DNA from: JBMYYE01 sp049609065
Lineage (GTDB): Bacteria; Pseudomonadota; Alphaproteobacteria; Rhodobacterales; Rhodobacteraceae
NCBI GenBank assembly: GCA_049609065.1
Contig: JBMYYE010000024.1
Location: 1 to 25,154, forward strand
Reading direction: 5' to 3'
DNA: 25,154 bases
How positions within the stretch are numbered: position 1 is the stretch's first letter; the number at the start of each line of letters is the position of its first letter. The notes under the pieces were generated by a model. That model was not told where the DNA came from. It worked only from the letters and a program-made list of their open reading frames with translations, and did no database searches. Shown piece by piece: positions 1 through 6,949 of the stretch. The translations under genes were made by a program, and so were the position numbers.

Positions 1-171
1 TGCTGCGTCAGTTGTCGTTTCAGCGGCCTCACCTACGGTTTCAACCGCAGCAGAACCTGTTTCAGTGGCTGTTTCGGCCATGTCTTTAGCGTCGAATTTG
101 CCAGAGAGCTTGCCGTAAGCCAAAACACCAGCTGCTGCGAGCAGAATGAAAATAATCCAACGTTTGTTCAT
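1..171 (-). CDS. Small membrane-anchored or secreted protein, N-terminal part only
   Basis: The minus-strand frame starts at an ATG whose first base is 171 and stays open to the window edge, giving 57 residues of an incomplete protein. It begins MNKRWIIFILLAAAGVLAYG, which is a positive N-terminus followed by a hydrophobic segment of about 15 residues: a signal peptide or single membrane anchor. After it comes an Ala/Thr/Glu-rich low-complexity stretch (ETATETGSAAVETVGEAAET). An AAAGGA ribosome binding site lies about 7 nt before the ATG, which supports this start. It is divergent from infC. I do not recognise a family; the C-terminal domain that would identify it lies outside the window. An antisense reading frame at 86-274 is less likely, because it has neither a ribosome binding site nor sensible composition. 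Confidence 0.7.
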   Translation of the reverse strand, partial: MNKRWIIFILLAAAGVLAYGKLSGKFDAKDMAETATETGSAAVETVGEAAETTTDAA

Positions 172-220
172 CTTTTTGTCCTTTAATTCCCATAGTGGGG
201 TATATTTTACCTGTTGCGCA

Positions 221-260
221 GGCCAATATGGCCCGCTCAGCATGAATGTAGCCCCTACAT
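221..260. promoter_or_regulatory. Two short dyads between the divergent genes
   Basis: The 215-nt gap between the left-edge gene (start 171) and infC (start 387) holds two perfect short inverted repeats. One is GGCCA-ATA-TGGCC at 221-233; the other is ATGTAG-CCC-CTACAT at 246-260. Either could be a regulator site or a small RNA hairpin. No family can be assigned, and both are short enough to occur by chance. Confidence 0.25.
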
Positions 261-326
261 GCGCTGCGTTCCATGGCGACACAAGGGGAAGTTTTAAGAA
301 ATTAGCGCATGAATCGCTATTCCAGC

Positions 327-355
327 TTGAAAGCCCAATAAACCCTGTCTATTTT
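327..355 (+). promoter_or_regulatory. Promoter of infC (sigma70-type)
   Basis: TTGAAA at 327-332 and TATTTT at 350-355 are separated by exactly 17 nt, a good match to a housekeeping promoter. Transcription would begin near 362. That leaves a leader of only about 25 nt before the ATA start at 387, and excludes the in-frame TTG at 354 as an initiation codon, since it overlaps the -10 element. Confidence 0.6.
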
Positions 356-386
356 GCACCCACGTAACAAACAAAGGATCAATACC

Positions 387-935
387 ATAGCTCGTAGACC
401 GCATAACGCCCCGCCACAACGTGATACAGGACCTCGCGTCAACCAAAATATCCGTTGCCCCGAAATTCGCCTCATCGGCGCAGACGGCGAAAACGTTGGG
501 GTGGTCCACCCTGCGAAAGGTCTTGAGCTTGCGGAACAGGCTGGCCTTGATCTTGTGGAAATTTCCCCAAATGCCAATCCCCCTGTGGTTAAAATCATGG
601 ATTTTGGCAAATTCAAATATGAACAGCAAAAACGCGAATCCGAAGCGCGCAAAAAGCAAAAAGTTACCCAAGTCAAAGAAGTTAAGTTCAGCCCAAACAC
701 GGACACCAATGACTACAACGTAAAAATGCGGAACGTGTTTAAGTTTTTGGACAATGGCGACAAAGTCAAAATTTCATTGCGTTTCCGTGGCCGTGAAATG
801 GCGCACCAAAACCTGGGCCGTGCGCTTTTGGAACGGGTTGCTGAAGATGTGAAAGAGCATGGTAAAATCGAAAATATGCCAAAAATGGAAGGCCGCCAGA
901 TGATCATGATCATCGGCCCCATGCCTAAAAGCTAA
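387..935 (+). CDS. infC: Translation initiation factor IF-3
   Basis: IF3 binds the 30S subunit, keeps it apart from 50S and proofreads start-codon and initiator-tRNA pairing. The 182-residue protein has the N-terminal IF3 domain (about 12-85: PRVNQNIRCPEIRLIG, then GLDLVEISPNANPPVVKIMD) and the C-terminal domain (about 95-180: VKEVKFSPNTDTNDYNVK, then KVKISLRFRGREMAHQ). Family alignment places the N-terminus at ARRPHNAPPQRD, so the initiation codon must be ATA at 387-389. It has an AAAGGA ribosome binding site at 373-378 with 8 nt spacing. A TTG at 354 is in frame but has no ribosome binding site and overlaps the promoter. IF3 in E. coli starts with the rare AUU, which allows self-repression; ATA could do the same here. 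The gene is monocistronic, with a terminator directly after it. Confidence 0.95.
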   Translation: MARRPHNAPPQRDTGPRVNQNIRCPEIRLIGADGENVGVVHPAKGLELAEQAGLDLVEISPNANPPVVKIMDFGKFKYEQQKRESEARKKQKVTQVKEVKFSPNTDTNDYNVKMRNVFKFLDNGDKVKISLRFRGREMAHQNLGRALLERVAEDVKEHGKIENMPKMEGRQMIMIIGPMPKS

Positions 936-956
936 GGCTTAAACGCCCTTAAATGA

Positions 957-990
957 CAAAACGCCACCTCAAACGAGGTGGCGTTTTTTA
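957..990. terminator. Bidirectional intrinsic terminator after infC
   Basis: A perfect 10-bp stem, ACGCCACCTC (961-970) with GAGGTGGCGT (975-984) and an AAAC loop, is followed by a T run at 984-989 on the plus strand. On the minus strand it is followed by TTTTGTC. It can end infC from the left and the convergent YeeE/YedE pair from the right. Confidence 0.9.
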
Positions 991-1043
991 TTTGGGTTTC
1001 CCGTACTGCATATGTTCATCTAAATGGTCATGCGGACTGCGTT

Positions 1044-1607
1044 TTACCCCCGTAGCTTTTCTGGCAACACAAACGCCACCACGATGAACACCGCGCCAAG
1101 CACAAGCCCCAACACATCCCCAGGGATCGCCGTTAGGCCATCATATTTTGCGCCAGGCACCGTGCCAAGTGTCACTTTACCACCGCCGATTTTATCCAGT
1201 AGCCCCATGGTTTTGGTCGCGCCATATGTCGCCATATAAGCCGCTGCCCCCAAAAGACCACCAAGAATAAAGAACAGCGCATCTTTGCGTCCTGCAGCCG
1301 CGGCAACGACGCCTGTACCTGGACAAAAGCCAGAAAGCGCCCAGCCAATACCAAGCAAGATACCGCCAACAAACACACCAATATAGGCCGATTTGACGGA
1401 CATATGCATCACATCAACCAGACCTAACATCTGGCCACCAAACATCAAAAAAGAGCCAACGCCGATCGCCAATAGAATCGTTTTCATCAAGTTGAGATTC
1501 GTCAGGTTCAACATTTTCCCGATATAGTCGGGATTTGACGCCCCAATACGATCAAGAACAGCGCCAAATAGTCCTCCAAGAACCAGTGCAAGAAGAATTG
1601 TTGTCAT
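1044..1607 (-). CDS. YeeE/YedE (PmpB-like) sulfur-transport membrane protein
   Basis: This is an integral membrane protein of 187 residues from the YeeE/YedE sulfur-transport family (Sulf_transp), the half-size type that works as a two-protein pair. It has four to five hydrophobic segments and the family cysteine motif SGFCPGTGVVAAAAGRKDA. Related proteins move thiosulfate or other reduced sulfur species inward through conserved membrane cysteines; the substrate here is inferred only. The start at 1607 (MTTILLALVLGG) has an AAAGGA ribosome binding site 7 nt upstream. It lies 4 nt after the partner gene stop, so the two are co-transcribed and probably form one transporter. A longer frame starting at 1673 overlaps the partner and is not needed. 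The gene ends before the infC terminator, which it shares. Confidence 0.87.
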   Translation of the reverse strand: MTTILLALVLGGLFGAVLDRIGASNPDYIGKMLNLTNLNLMKTILLAIGVGSFLMFGGQMLGLVDVMHMSVKSAYIGVFVGGILLGIGWALSGFCPGTGVVAAAAGRKDALFFILGGLLGAAAYMATYGATKTMGLLDKIGGGKVTLGTVPGAKYDGLTAIPGDVLGLVLGAVFIVVAFVLPEKLRG

Positions 1608-1611
1608 GTGC

Positions 1612-2160
1612 TTATCCTTTCTTAAAAAGCGCAATCGCCGTTGGAACAGCCGCCCCAAACGCACCCATTGCAAAAATGTAGCCCGACAAAGACGTCTGCA
1701 TCATGCCCGACATCATATGCCCAGAGGTACAGCCCCCCGCCAAACGTGCGCCATAAAGGACAATGAAGCCGCCTAAAAACGCCACGACGTAGCGCTTTGT
1801 TGTGCTGTCACCAAAATTTTCACGCCACAAGGCCGGCATCTGCTTTTCTGCAGGCGTCAGCCCCCCACGTGCCATCGCGGAAATCGCCCCGCCAATGATC
1901 ATTGCAACAACGAAGACAAAGCTGTAATTCATTGGATTTGCGATATTTTTTGCATATTTACCGTTTGACTTGGCAAGGTAAGCATTGGAGGATGTGTATC
2001 CGTCTTCCGTTTTTTGCACGACATCAGCGTCAATTGCGCTCCATGCAATCCCATCTAAGATCACGAATTGTGTAGAAACTCCAATCGGTTTGACAAGCAA
2101 CACCGCGAGGAAGAAAATCACCCCCAGCGCGAGCCCACCCGTTTTCCAGTTCATTGTCAT
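1612..2160 (-). CDS. YeeE/YedE (PmpA-like) sulfur-transport membrane protein
   Basis: This 182-residue membrane protein is the first gene of the YeeE/YedE pair. Residues 8-25 form a hydrophobic segment. A soluble loop of about 40 residues follows (near 38-75), and then three more membrane segments. The motif GGCTSGHMMSGM carries the conserved Cys of the Sulf_transp family; in thiosulfate transporters (TsuA/YeeE) such cysteines relay the substrate. The start at 2160 has an AAGGA ribosome binding site 6 nt upstream; ATG at 2154 is a weaker alternative. Pairs of this kind often sit with ArsR-type sulfide sensors and persulfide dioxygenases. Neither is present here, but an operator-like palindrome lies 26 nt upstream. 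Confidence 0.87.
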   Translation of the reverse strand: MTMNWKTGGLALGVIFFLAVLLVKPIGVSTQFVILDGIAWSAIDADVVQKTEDGYTSSNAYLAKSNGKYAKNIANPMNYSFVFVVAMIIGGAISAMARGGLTPAEKQMPALWRENFGDSTTKRYVVAFLGGFIVLYGARLAGGCTSGHMMSGMMQTSLSGYIFAMGAFGAAVPTAIALFKKG

Positions 2161-2185
2161 GTGTTGTCCTTACCTACATATATTC

Positions 2186-2205
2186 ATATCCATATATATA
2201 GATAT
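2186..2205. promoter_or_regulatory. AT-rich palindrome, candidate operator of the YeeE/YedE pair
   Basis: ATATCCATATATATAGATAT pairs with itself at 9 of 10 positions (only 2191/2200 mismatch). It sits 26 nt before the start of the minus-strand transporter pair and 149 nt before the divergent plus-strand gene. The place and symmetry fit a dimeric repressor site overlapping a promoter. AT-rich dyads are typical for ArsR-family sulfur sensors such as BigR, but I see no match to a specific published motif. The remaining parts of the 193-nt gap (2161-2353) show no other clear signal. Confidence 0.45.
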
Positions 2206-2353
2206 TTAATTATGATATATCCGTCAAGCAAAGACCCACAAAACATCCTTTTCCATGAAATCTCCTTTCCGCCATCACAGTTTTGTCTAATTTAGCGCAA
2301 ATAATAGACGCCATATTACGTCGAATCGACGCTCAAACCAAAGGAACCACCCC

Positions 2354-3445
2354 ATGGCCGTAAAAACAGAAGCTTCAAATGAAGTGACTGAGCCAACTCA
2401 GCCAAAAAAGACCGCCTTTTGGGAGCATCTTCGCGCCCATGGCGACGAACATGGGCATTTCCATGGAATTGGAGACAACCATTCGGTTCTTTTCGTTGAT
2501 CAAGCCCCAAATCTAATTGTCACCTTTGAAGACGCCTCTAAAATTGAGCCCACATCCAATGAGGCACAGCTCATGGGGGTGCAGCTCCTTGAAGGCAATG
2601 ACCATTCCTTATTATCGATCATCTCGCATGAAGAAAGCCCCTTTCACGAGCCGGCGCTTTTCCATTATTTCGATCGTTTGGTTGATGATGGTTTCTTTGA
2701 AGATTTTGACAAAGTCCTCTTTCTCGGCTGTGATCTTGGCGCTTATGCTGCCGCGGCCTACTCTGTGACCAGCCCGCAAGCCACGGTCATTGCAATTGAC
2801 CCTATCGCCACATTAGATGCCGAACTCACGCCTTGGGAAACACGCTACCCTAAGTTTAAGCGCACCCGCTTTACGGACCGATATGGGTTTGCGCCGCAAA
2901 TGGCCTCCACTGCCCAAGATGTGTTTGTGCTGTATGATCCGTCCAATATCCAAACATCAATGCATGCTGCGCTTTTTTATGCGCCCAACACCCATCGCAT
3001 TGCATGCCGCCATATGACCGATGCGGCCTCTATCCTTTGGGCCGCTGATATTCTCTCCCATCCGGTTCGGGCCTTTTTTACGAAAACACTGCGGCCGAAT
3101 ATGTTTCACAAGATTTTAAAGTTCCGCCAAACACAGCGTCGTTATCTGCGCGGCCTTGAGGCAAAACTCTCCTCAAAAGGGCATTTCAAACTTGCTCTTC
3201 AACTTTGCAACGCAGTCATCGAAATACGCCCCCTTCCCTACTTCAGAAATCGGGCCCCGCAGCTTGTTGAAATTATCAATGGCAGTGAAAGCGCGGTATA
3301 CCCGACGAAAGCGGATCCCGCCCCTGAAGGCGAAAGCGATGTTGAGAAGGACTTCACACCTCAAAGCCCACGCAAAGATGCAGGCAACGATAGCGACGTC
3401 GATTTTGAAGCGATCAACAGCATTTTGCTAGCGGATAAGGCCTAA
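2354..3445 (+). CDS. Conserved hypothetical protein with a Rossmann-like core
   Basis: I do not recognise the family. The 363-residue protein has no signal peptide or membrane segment and should be cytosolic. It opens with a His/Asp-rich stretch (FWEHLRAHGDEHGHFHGIGD, 22-41). The central part has a beta-alpha-beta pattern at 120-150: VLFLGCDLGAYAA, then ATVIAIDP. This resembles motifs I and II of SAM-dependent methyltransferases, but the usual GxGxG is degenerate. A helical, TPR-like segment follows (LSSKGHFKLALQLCNAVIEI), then a charged, probably disordered tail rich in Asp and Glu from about 310. The ribosome binding site AAAGGA at 2340-2345 is 8 nt from the ATG and decides the start. The gene lies 59 nt before pyrC on the same strand and may share its transcript. 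A function in nucleotide metabolism cannot be read from the sequence. Confidence 0.85.
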   Translation: MAVKTEASNEVTEPTQPKKTAFWEHLRAHGDEHGHFHGIGDNHSVLFVDQAPNLIVTFEDASKIEPTSNEAQLMGVQLLEGNDHSLLSIISHEESPFHEPALFHYFDRLVDDGFFEDFDKVLFLGCDLGAYAAAAYSVTSPQATVIAIDPIATLDAELTPWETRYPKFKRTRFTDRYGFAPQMASTAQDVFVLYDPSNIQTSMHAALFYAPNTHRIACRHMTDAASILWAADILSHPVRAFFTKTLRPNMFHKILKFRQTQRRYLRGLEAKLSSKGHFKLALQLCNAVIEIRPLPYFRNRAPQLVEIINGSESAVYPTKADPAPEGESDVEKDFTPQSPRKDAGNDSDVDFEAINSILLADKA

Positions 3446-3504
3446 CACCTATCCTCTGAAAGGATTGTCGCAATTCTCTATTCCATCGGACCGACAACGG
3501 GTGT

Positions 3505-4557
3505 ATGGCTTTGGCAATGACCAAAGAGCTTACAATCACCCGCCCCGATGACTGGCATTTGCATCTGCGCGATGGCGCGATGCTTGAGGCTGTCTTACCT
3601 GAAACCACGCGCCATTTTGGTCGCGCAATCATTATGCCGAACCTTATTCCGCCTGTGGTGACCATGGCAGATGCCCGCGCGTACCGTGATCGCATTGAAG
3701 CAGTCCAGCCCGATGGTTCAAATTTCACGCCCCTAATGACGCTTTATCTCACCGAACAATCGGATCCAAAGGATGTGGCGCGTGCGTATGAAAGCGGCGT
3801 GATCCAAGCGCTCAAGCTTTACCCAGCGGGTGCAACTACAAATTCAGCCTCTGGGGTGACGGATTTTGACAAAGTGGCCCCCGTTTTGGAAAAAATGGCT
3901 GAACTGGGCATTCCTCTTTGTATCCATGGCGAAGTGGTAGACGCGGATGTCGATATTTTTGATCGTGAAGCTGTGTTCATTGACCGTATTCTTGACCCGC
4001 TCCGTCGTAAAAATCCGGACCTCAAGGTTGTGATGGAACATGTCACAACAAAAAATGGTGTGGATTACGCACTCAGCCAAGACAAAAACATCGGTGTGAC
4101 CATCACCACACATCACTTGATTATCAACCGCAATCATATCTTGGTTGGCGGGATCAAACCGCATTACTATTGCCTTCCTGTGGCCAAACGCGAAGAACAT
4201 CGCTTGGCCTTGCGCGCGGCCGCCACGTCGGGGGACAAGCGGTTCTTCCTTGGCACAGATAGCGCCCCGCATACAGACCCCAACAAAGAAAGCGCCTGTG
4301 GCTGCGCGGGCTGTTTTACAGCGACGAACACCATGTCCCTCTTGGCGCATGTCTTTGAAGAAGAAGGAAAACTCGACACCCTCGAAGCCTTCTCTTCGCT
4401 TAACGGACCTGCCTTTTATGGGCTTGCGCCAAATACGGATAAAATCACGCTCACCAAAGGGGACGCCGCAGTCTTCCCTGAGAGAATTGAAACGAAAGAC
4501 GGGCCTGTCACGGTATTTGACCCCGGCTTCCCAGTGCATTGGACGGTAACATCATGA
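3505..4557 (+). CDS. pyrC: Dihydroorotase, class II (PyrC type)
   Basis: This cytosolic amidohydrolase closes carbamoyl-aspartate to dihydroorotate, the third step of UMP synthesis. At 350 residues it has the usual length of the E. coli-type enzyme. Metal and substrate motifs are all visible: WHLHLRD (17-23, His18 and His20), the carboxylated lysine Lys104 in ALKLYPAGATTNS, CIHGE, MEHVTT, TTHHL and GTDSAPH (metal-binding Asp). The ATG at 3505 has only a weak Shine-Dalgarno; ATG at 3517 (MTKELTI) is a possible alternative start. The stop overlaps the pyrE start by 4 nt (ATGA), so dihydroorotase and orotate phosphoribosyltransferase are translationally coupled. The other pyr genes are not in the window. 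Confidence 0.96.
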   Translation: MALAMTKELTITRPDDWHLHLRDGAMLEAVLPETTRHFGRAIIMPNLIPPVVTMADARAYRDRIEAVQPDGSNFTPLMTLYLTEQSDPKDVARAYESGVIQALKLYPAGATTNSASGVTDFDKVAPVLEKMAELGIPLCIHGEVVDADVDIFDREAVFIDRILDPLRRKNPDLKVVMEHVTTKNGVDYALSQDKNIGVTITTHHLIINRNHILVGGIKPHYYCLPVAKREEHRLALRAAATSGDKRFFLGTDSAPHTDPNKESACGCAGCFTATNTMSLLAHVFEEEGKLDTLEAFSSLNGPAFYGLAPNTDKITLTKGDAAVFPERIETKDGPVTVFDPGFPVHWTVTS

Positions 4558-5231
4558 TCCCAACAACCTATCCTGATAAAGCAACCATCGCGAAATTGAC
4601 GGCCAAGATGCTCTTGGAAATCGAGGCGGTGCATTTCAACGCACGTGAGCCGTTCACATTGGCCTCTGGCCTGCCCTCCCCGACCTATATTGATTGTCGC
4701 AAACTCATCAGCTACCCGCGCATCCGCTCCACGCTTATGGATTTCTTGACGACAACCGTGATGCGCGATGCGGGCCTTGAAGCGTTTGACAATATCGCAG
4801 GTGGTGAAACCGCAGGCATCCCCTTTGGCGCACTGGTTGCCGAACGCATGGCGCTACCGATGACTTATGTGCGCAAAAAGCCCAAAGGCTACGGCCGTGA
4901 CGCGCAAATCGAAGGCGTCATGAAAGAAGATGACCGCGTGCTTTTGGTCGAAGATCTCACCACCGACGGAGGGTCTAAGCTTAAATTCGTGGATGCCATT
5001 CGCAAAACCGGTGCAAAATGTGCTGATACGGCAGTGATTTTCTACTACGGCATTTTTCCTGAAACGGAAAAAACCCTCGCCGATCACGGTGTGGCACTGC
5101 ATTATCTTTGCACATGGTGGGATGTTCTTGCGGTGGCCCGCGAAGATGGGAATTTTGACACCGAAACCTTGGATGAGGTCGAAAAATTCCTAAACGCCCC
5201 GCGTGAATGGCAAGACGCCAACAAAAAATAA
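4554..5231 (+). CDS. pyrE: Orotate phosphoribosyltransferase
   Basis: PyrE converts orotate and PRPP to orotidine 5'-phosphate. The 225-residue protein shows the PRPP-binding signature VLLVEDLTTDGGS, the substrate region FTLASGLPSPTYIDCRKL, and the catalytic loop with YVRKKPKGYGRDAQIEG. The start at 4554 (MIPTTYPDK) overlaps the pyrC stop in ATGA. An in-frame TTG at 4539 would add five residues inside pyrC and lacks a better ribosome binding site, so I reject it. The C-terminus is longer than in E. coli PyrE and ends in a charged helix (DEVEKFLNAPREWQDANKK). A very stable hairpin follows the stop. Confidence 0.95.
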   Translation: MIPTTYPDKATIAKLTAKMLLEIEAVHFNAREPFTLASGLPSPTYIDCRKLISYPRIRSTLMDFLTTTVMRDAGLEAFDNIAGGETAGIPFGALVAERMALPMTYVRKKPKGYGRDAQIEGVMKEDDRVLLVEDLTTDGGSKLKFVDAIRKTGAKCADTAVIFYYGIFPETEKTLADHGVALHYLCTWWDVLAVAREDGNFDTETLDEVEKFLNAPREWQDANKK

Positions 5232-5238
5232 TACCTTT

Positions 5239-5268
5239 GGGTAATATCCCCTTCGGGGGGCATTACCC
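5239..5268. terminator. Stable UUCG hairpin after pyrE
   Basis: GGGTAAT (5239-5245) pairs with ATTACCC (5262-5268). After a 2-nt imperfect step, CCCC (5248-5251) pairs with GGGG (5256-5259) around a TTCG loop. No T run follows on the plus strand, so it may be a weak terminator or an mRNA 3'-end stabiliser. On the minus strand a T-rich run (about 5221-5231) follows at a distance. Confidence 0.5.
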
Positions 5269-5294
5269 ACAAACTATCCCCAGTTTTATACAAT

Positions 5295-5323
5295 TTGCCA
5301 TGCGCGCCCTCGTCGCGTTAAAT
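5295..5323 (+). promoter_or_regulatory. Candidate promoter of dnaB
   Basis: TTGCCA (5295-5300) and TTAAAT (5318-5323) are 17 nt apart. Transcription would begin near 5330, after the in-frame GTG at 5326, which supports the ATG at 5350 as the start of dnaB. Confidence 0.45.
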
Positions 5324-5349
5324 ACGTGCATCCAAGTATCAGGTCCATC

Positions 5350-6849
5350 ATGAACGAACCCGCGCAAATTTCGCCCCAAGCCATCAATCCGAACGGTCCT
5401 GAGGACGCGGCCACGGAAAGCATGCCTCATAATATTGAGGCTGAACAACAGCTTTTGGGTGCGATCCTCACCAATAATGATGTCTATGACAGGGTATCAT
5501 CGGTCATCACATCGGCGCATTTTTATGAGCCCACCCATGCGCGAATCTATGAAATTGCACAATCACGGATCGTGAAAAACGCGCTTGCTTCCCCTGTGAC
5601 GCTCAAAGCGTTTATGGAAGATGACGAGGGTCTTAAGGAATTGGGCGGTGTGGGCTACCTTGCAACCCTTGCTGGTGCCTCGATTTCGAGTTTCGCCGCC
5701 CGCGATTATGCCCAGATGATTTATGACTTGGCCGTGCGCCGTCAATTGATCAGCCTTGGCCGCGATATCGCAGATAAAGCCGCCAGCGTTGAGGTCGACA
5801 GCGAACCCAAAGATCAAATCATCGAAGCGGAACAAAGCCTTTATAAATTGGGTGAAGAAGGCCAATCTGAAAAAGGCTTTCAATCGTTTCTCTCTGCCGT
5901 CACCGAAGCCGTAAACGTGGCCAATACGGCCTATCAACGTGATGGTGGGCTTGCGGGCATTTCCACGGGGCTAAATGATCTTGATGAAAAACTTGGGGGG
6001 CTTCACCCTTCTGACCTTTTGATCCTCGCGGGGCGTCCCTCTATGGGGAAAACGTCCCTTGCAACCAATATCGCGTTTAACGTCGCCAAAACATACCGCA
6101 AAGGCAAACGCCATGACGGCAGCGAAGGCGCGGTTGATGGTGGTGTGGTTGGCTTTTTCTCCCTTGAGATGAGCGCCGAGCAATTGGCCGGTCGTGTGCT
6201 CGCGGAAGCGTCCGAAATTTCGTCCCACAAGATACGCCAAGGCGATATGGAAGAACATGAATTCCGCCGTTTTGTGGATGCCGCCAAGACCCTTGAAACC
6301 TGCCCATTATTCATTGATGACACGCCTGCCCTACCGATTTCACAGCTGGCCGCCCGCGCGCGCCGCCTTAAACGGACCCATGGGCTTGATGTCTTGATCA
6401 TCGACTATCTACAGCTTTGCCGCGGGACATCTGATAATCGTGTGCAAGAAATCGGCGAAATTTCCATGGGGATGAAAGCCATCGCCAAAGAATTGAATAT
6501 TCCTGTGATTGCCTTGTCTCAGCTGTCTCGGACCGTAGAGAGCCGCGACGACAAACGTCCACAGCTCTCTGATCTGCGTGAATCTGGCTCAATTGAGCAA
6601 GATGCCGATGTGGTGATGTTCGTGTACCGTGGGGAATATTACAAAGAACGCGAAAAACCCGATGACAGCAACCTTGAAGCCATGGCCACATGGCAAGATG
6701 AAATGTCGAACCTCCATGGCAAAGCAGAAGTCATCATCGGTAAGCAACGCCACGGCCCCATCGGTACGGTCGGGTTGAGCTTTGAGCCGCAATTCACACG
6801 TTTTGGCAATCTTGCAAAACCATGGCAAGGCGGCGGCGAAGAGTATTAA
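5350..6849 (+). CDS. dnaB: Replicative DNA helicase DnaB
   Basis: DnaB is the hexameric 5'-3' helicase of the replication fork. The 499-residue protein has the N-terminal DnaB domain (about 25-125: MPHNIEAEQQLLGAIL, then YLATLAGA) and a RecA-like DnaB_C domain from about 198. That domain includes GISTGLNDLDEKLGG, Walker A GRPSMGKTS (228-236), Walker B VLIIDYLQL, the ALSQLSR motif and DLRESGSIEQDAD. There is no intein insertion. The start at 5350 (MNEPAQISP) is preferred over GTG at 5326, because that codon lies at the predicted transcription start and has no ribosome binding site. The ATP-loop region holds a loop of about 15 residues (YRKGKRHDGSEGAVDGG) between Walker A and FFSLEMS; loops of this kind are common in alphaproteobacteria. 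The next gene, alr, is 100 nt downstream. Confidence 0.97.
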   Translation: MNEPAQISPQAINPNGPEDAATESMPHNIEAEQQLLGAILTNNDVYDRVSSVITSAHFYEPTHARIYEIAQSRIVKNALASPVTLKAFMEDDEGLKELGGVGYLATLAGASISSFAARDYAQMIYDLAVRRQLISLGRDIADKAASVEVDSEPKDQIIEAEQSLYKLGEEGQSEKGFQSFLSAVTEAVNVANTAYQRDGGLAGISTGLNDLDEKLGGLHPSDLLILAGRPSMGKTSLATNIAFNVAKTYRKGKRHDGSEGAVDGGVVGFFSLEMSAEQLAGRVLAEASEISSHKIRQGDMEEHEFRRFVDAAKTLETCPLFIDDTPALPISQLAARARRLKRTHGLDVLIIDYLQLCRGTSDNRVQEIGEISMGMKAIAKELNIPVIALSQLSRTVESRDDKRPQLSDLRESGSIEQDADVVMFVYRGEYYKEREKPDDSNLEAMATWQDEMSNLHGKAEVIIGKQRHGPIGTVGLSFEPQFTRFGNLAKPWQGGGEEY

Positions 6850-6949
6850 CCGCTCGCGGACCTCCATTTTCGCCTTTCGGCTTACGCACAAACCTGCCGC
6901 TCTTGCGATTTTCTCTTGACCTTATACGCGCACAAGGCAAAAAACGCTT

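Noticed and set aside
294..709. Two long antisense reading frames opposite the beginning of infC
   Set aside because: They lie over a clearly coding gene, have no ribosome binding site and show composition typical of a shadow frame.
3466..3497. Inverted repeat TTGTCG...CGACAA before pyrC
   Set aside because: Six bases with a spacer of about 21 nt and no T run are too weak to call an attenuator or operator.
3844..4539. A 231-residue antisense frame opposite pyrC
   Set aside because: pyrC is intact with all its catalytic motifs; the antisense protein has no family motif and is rich in scattered Cys, Phe and Arg as in shadow frames.
6916..6944. TTGACC as -35 element of alr
   Set aside because: At the correct distance there is only an A run and no acceptable -10 hexamer, so I did not list a promoter.
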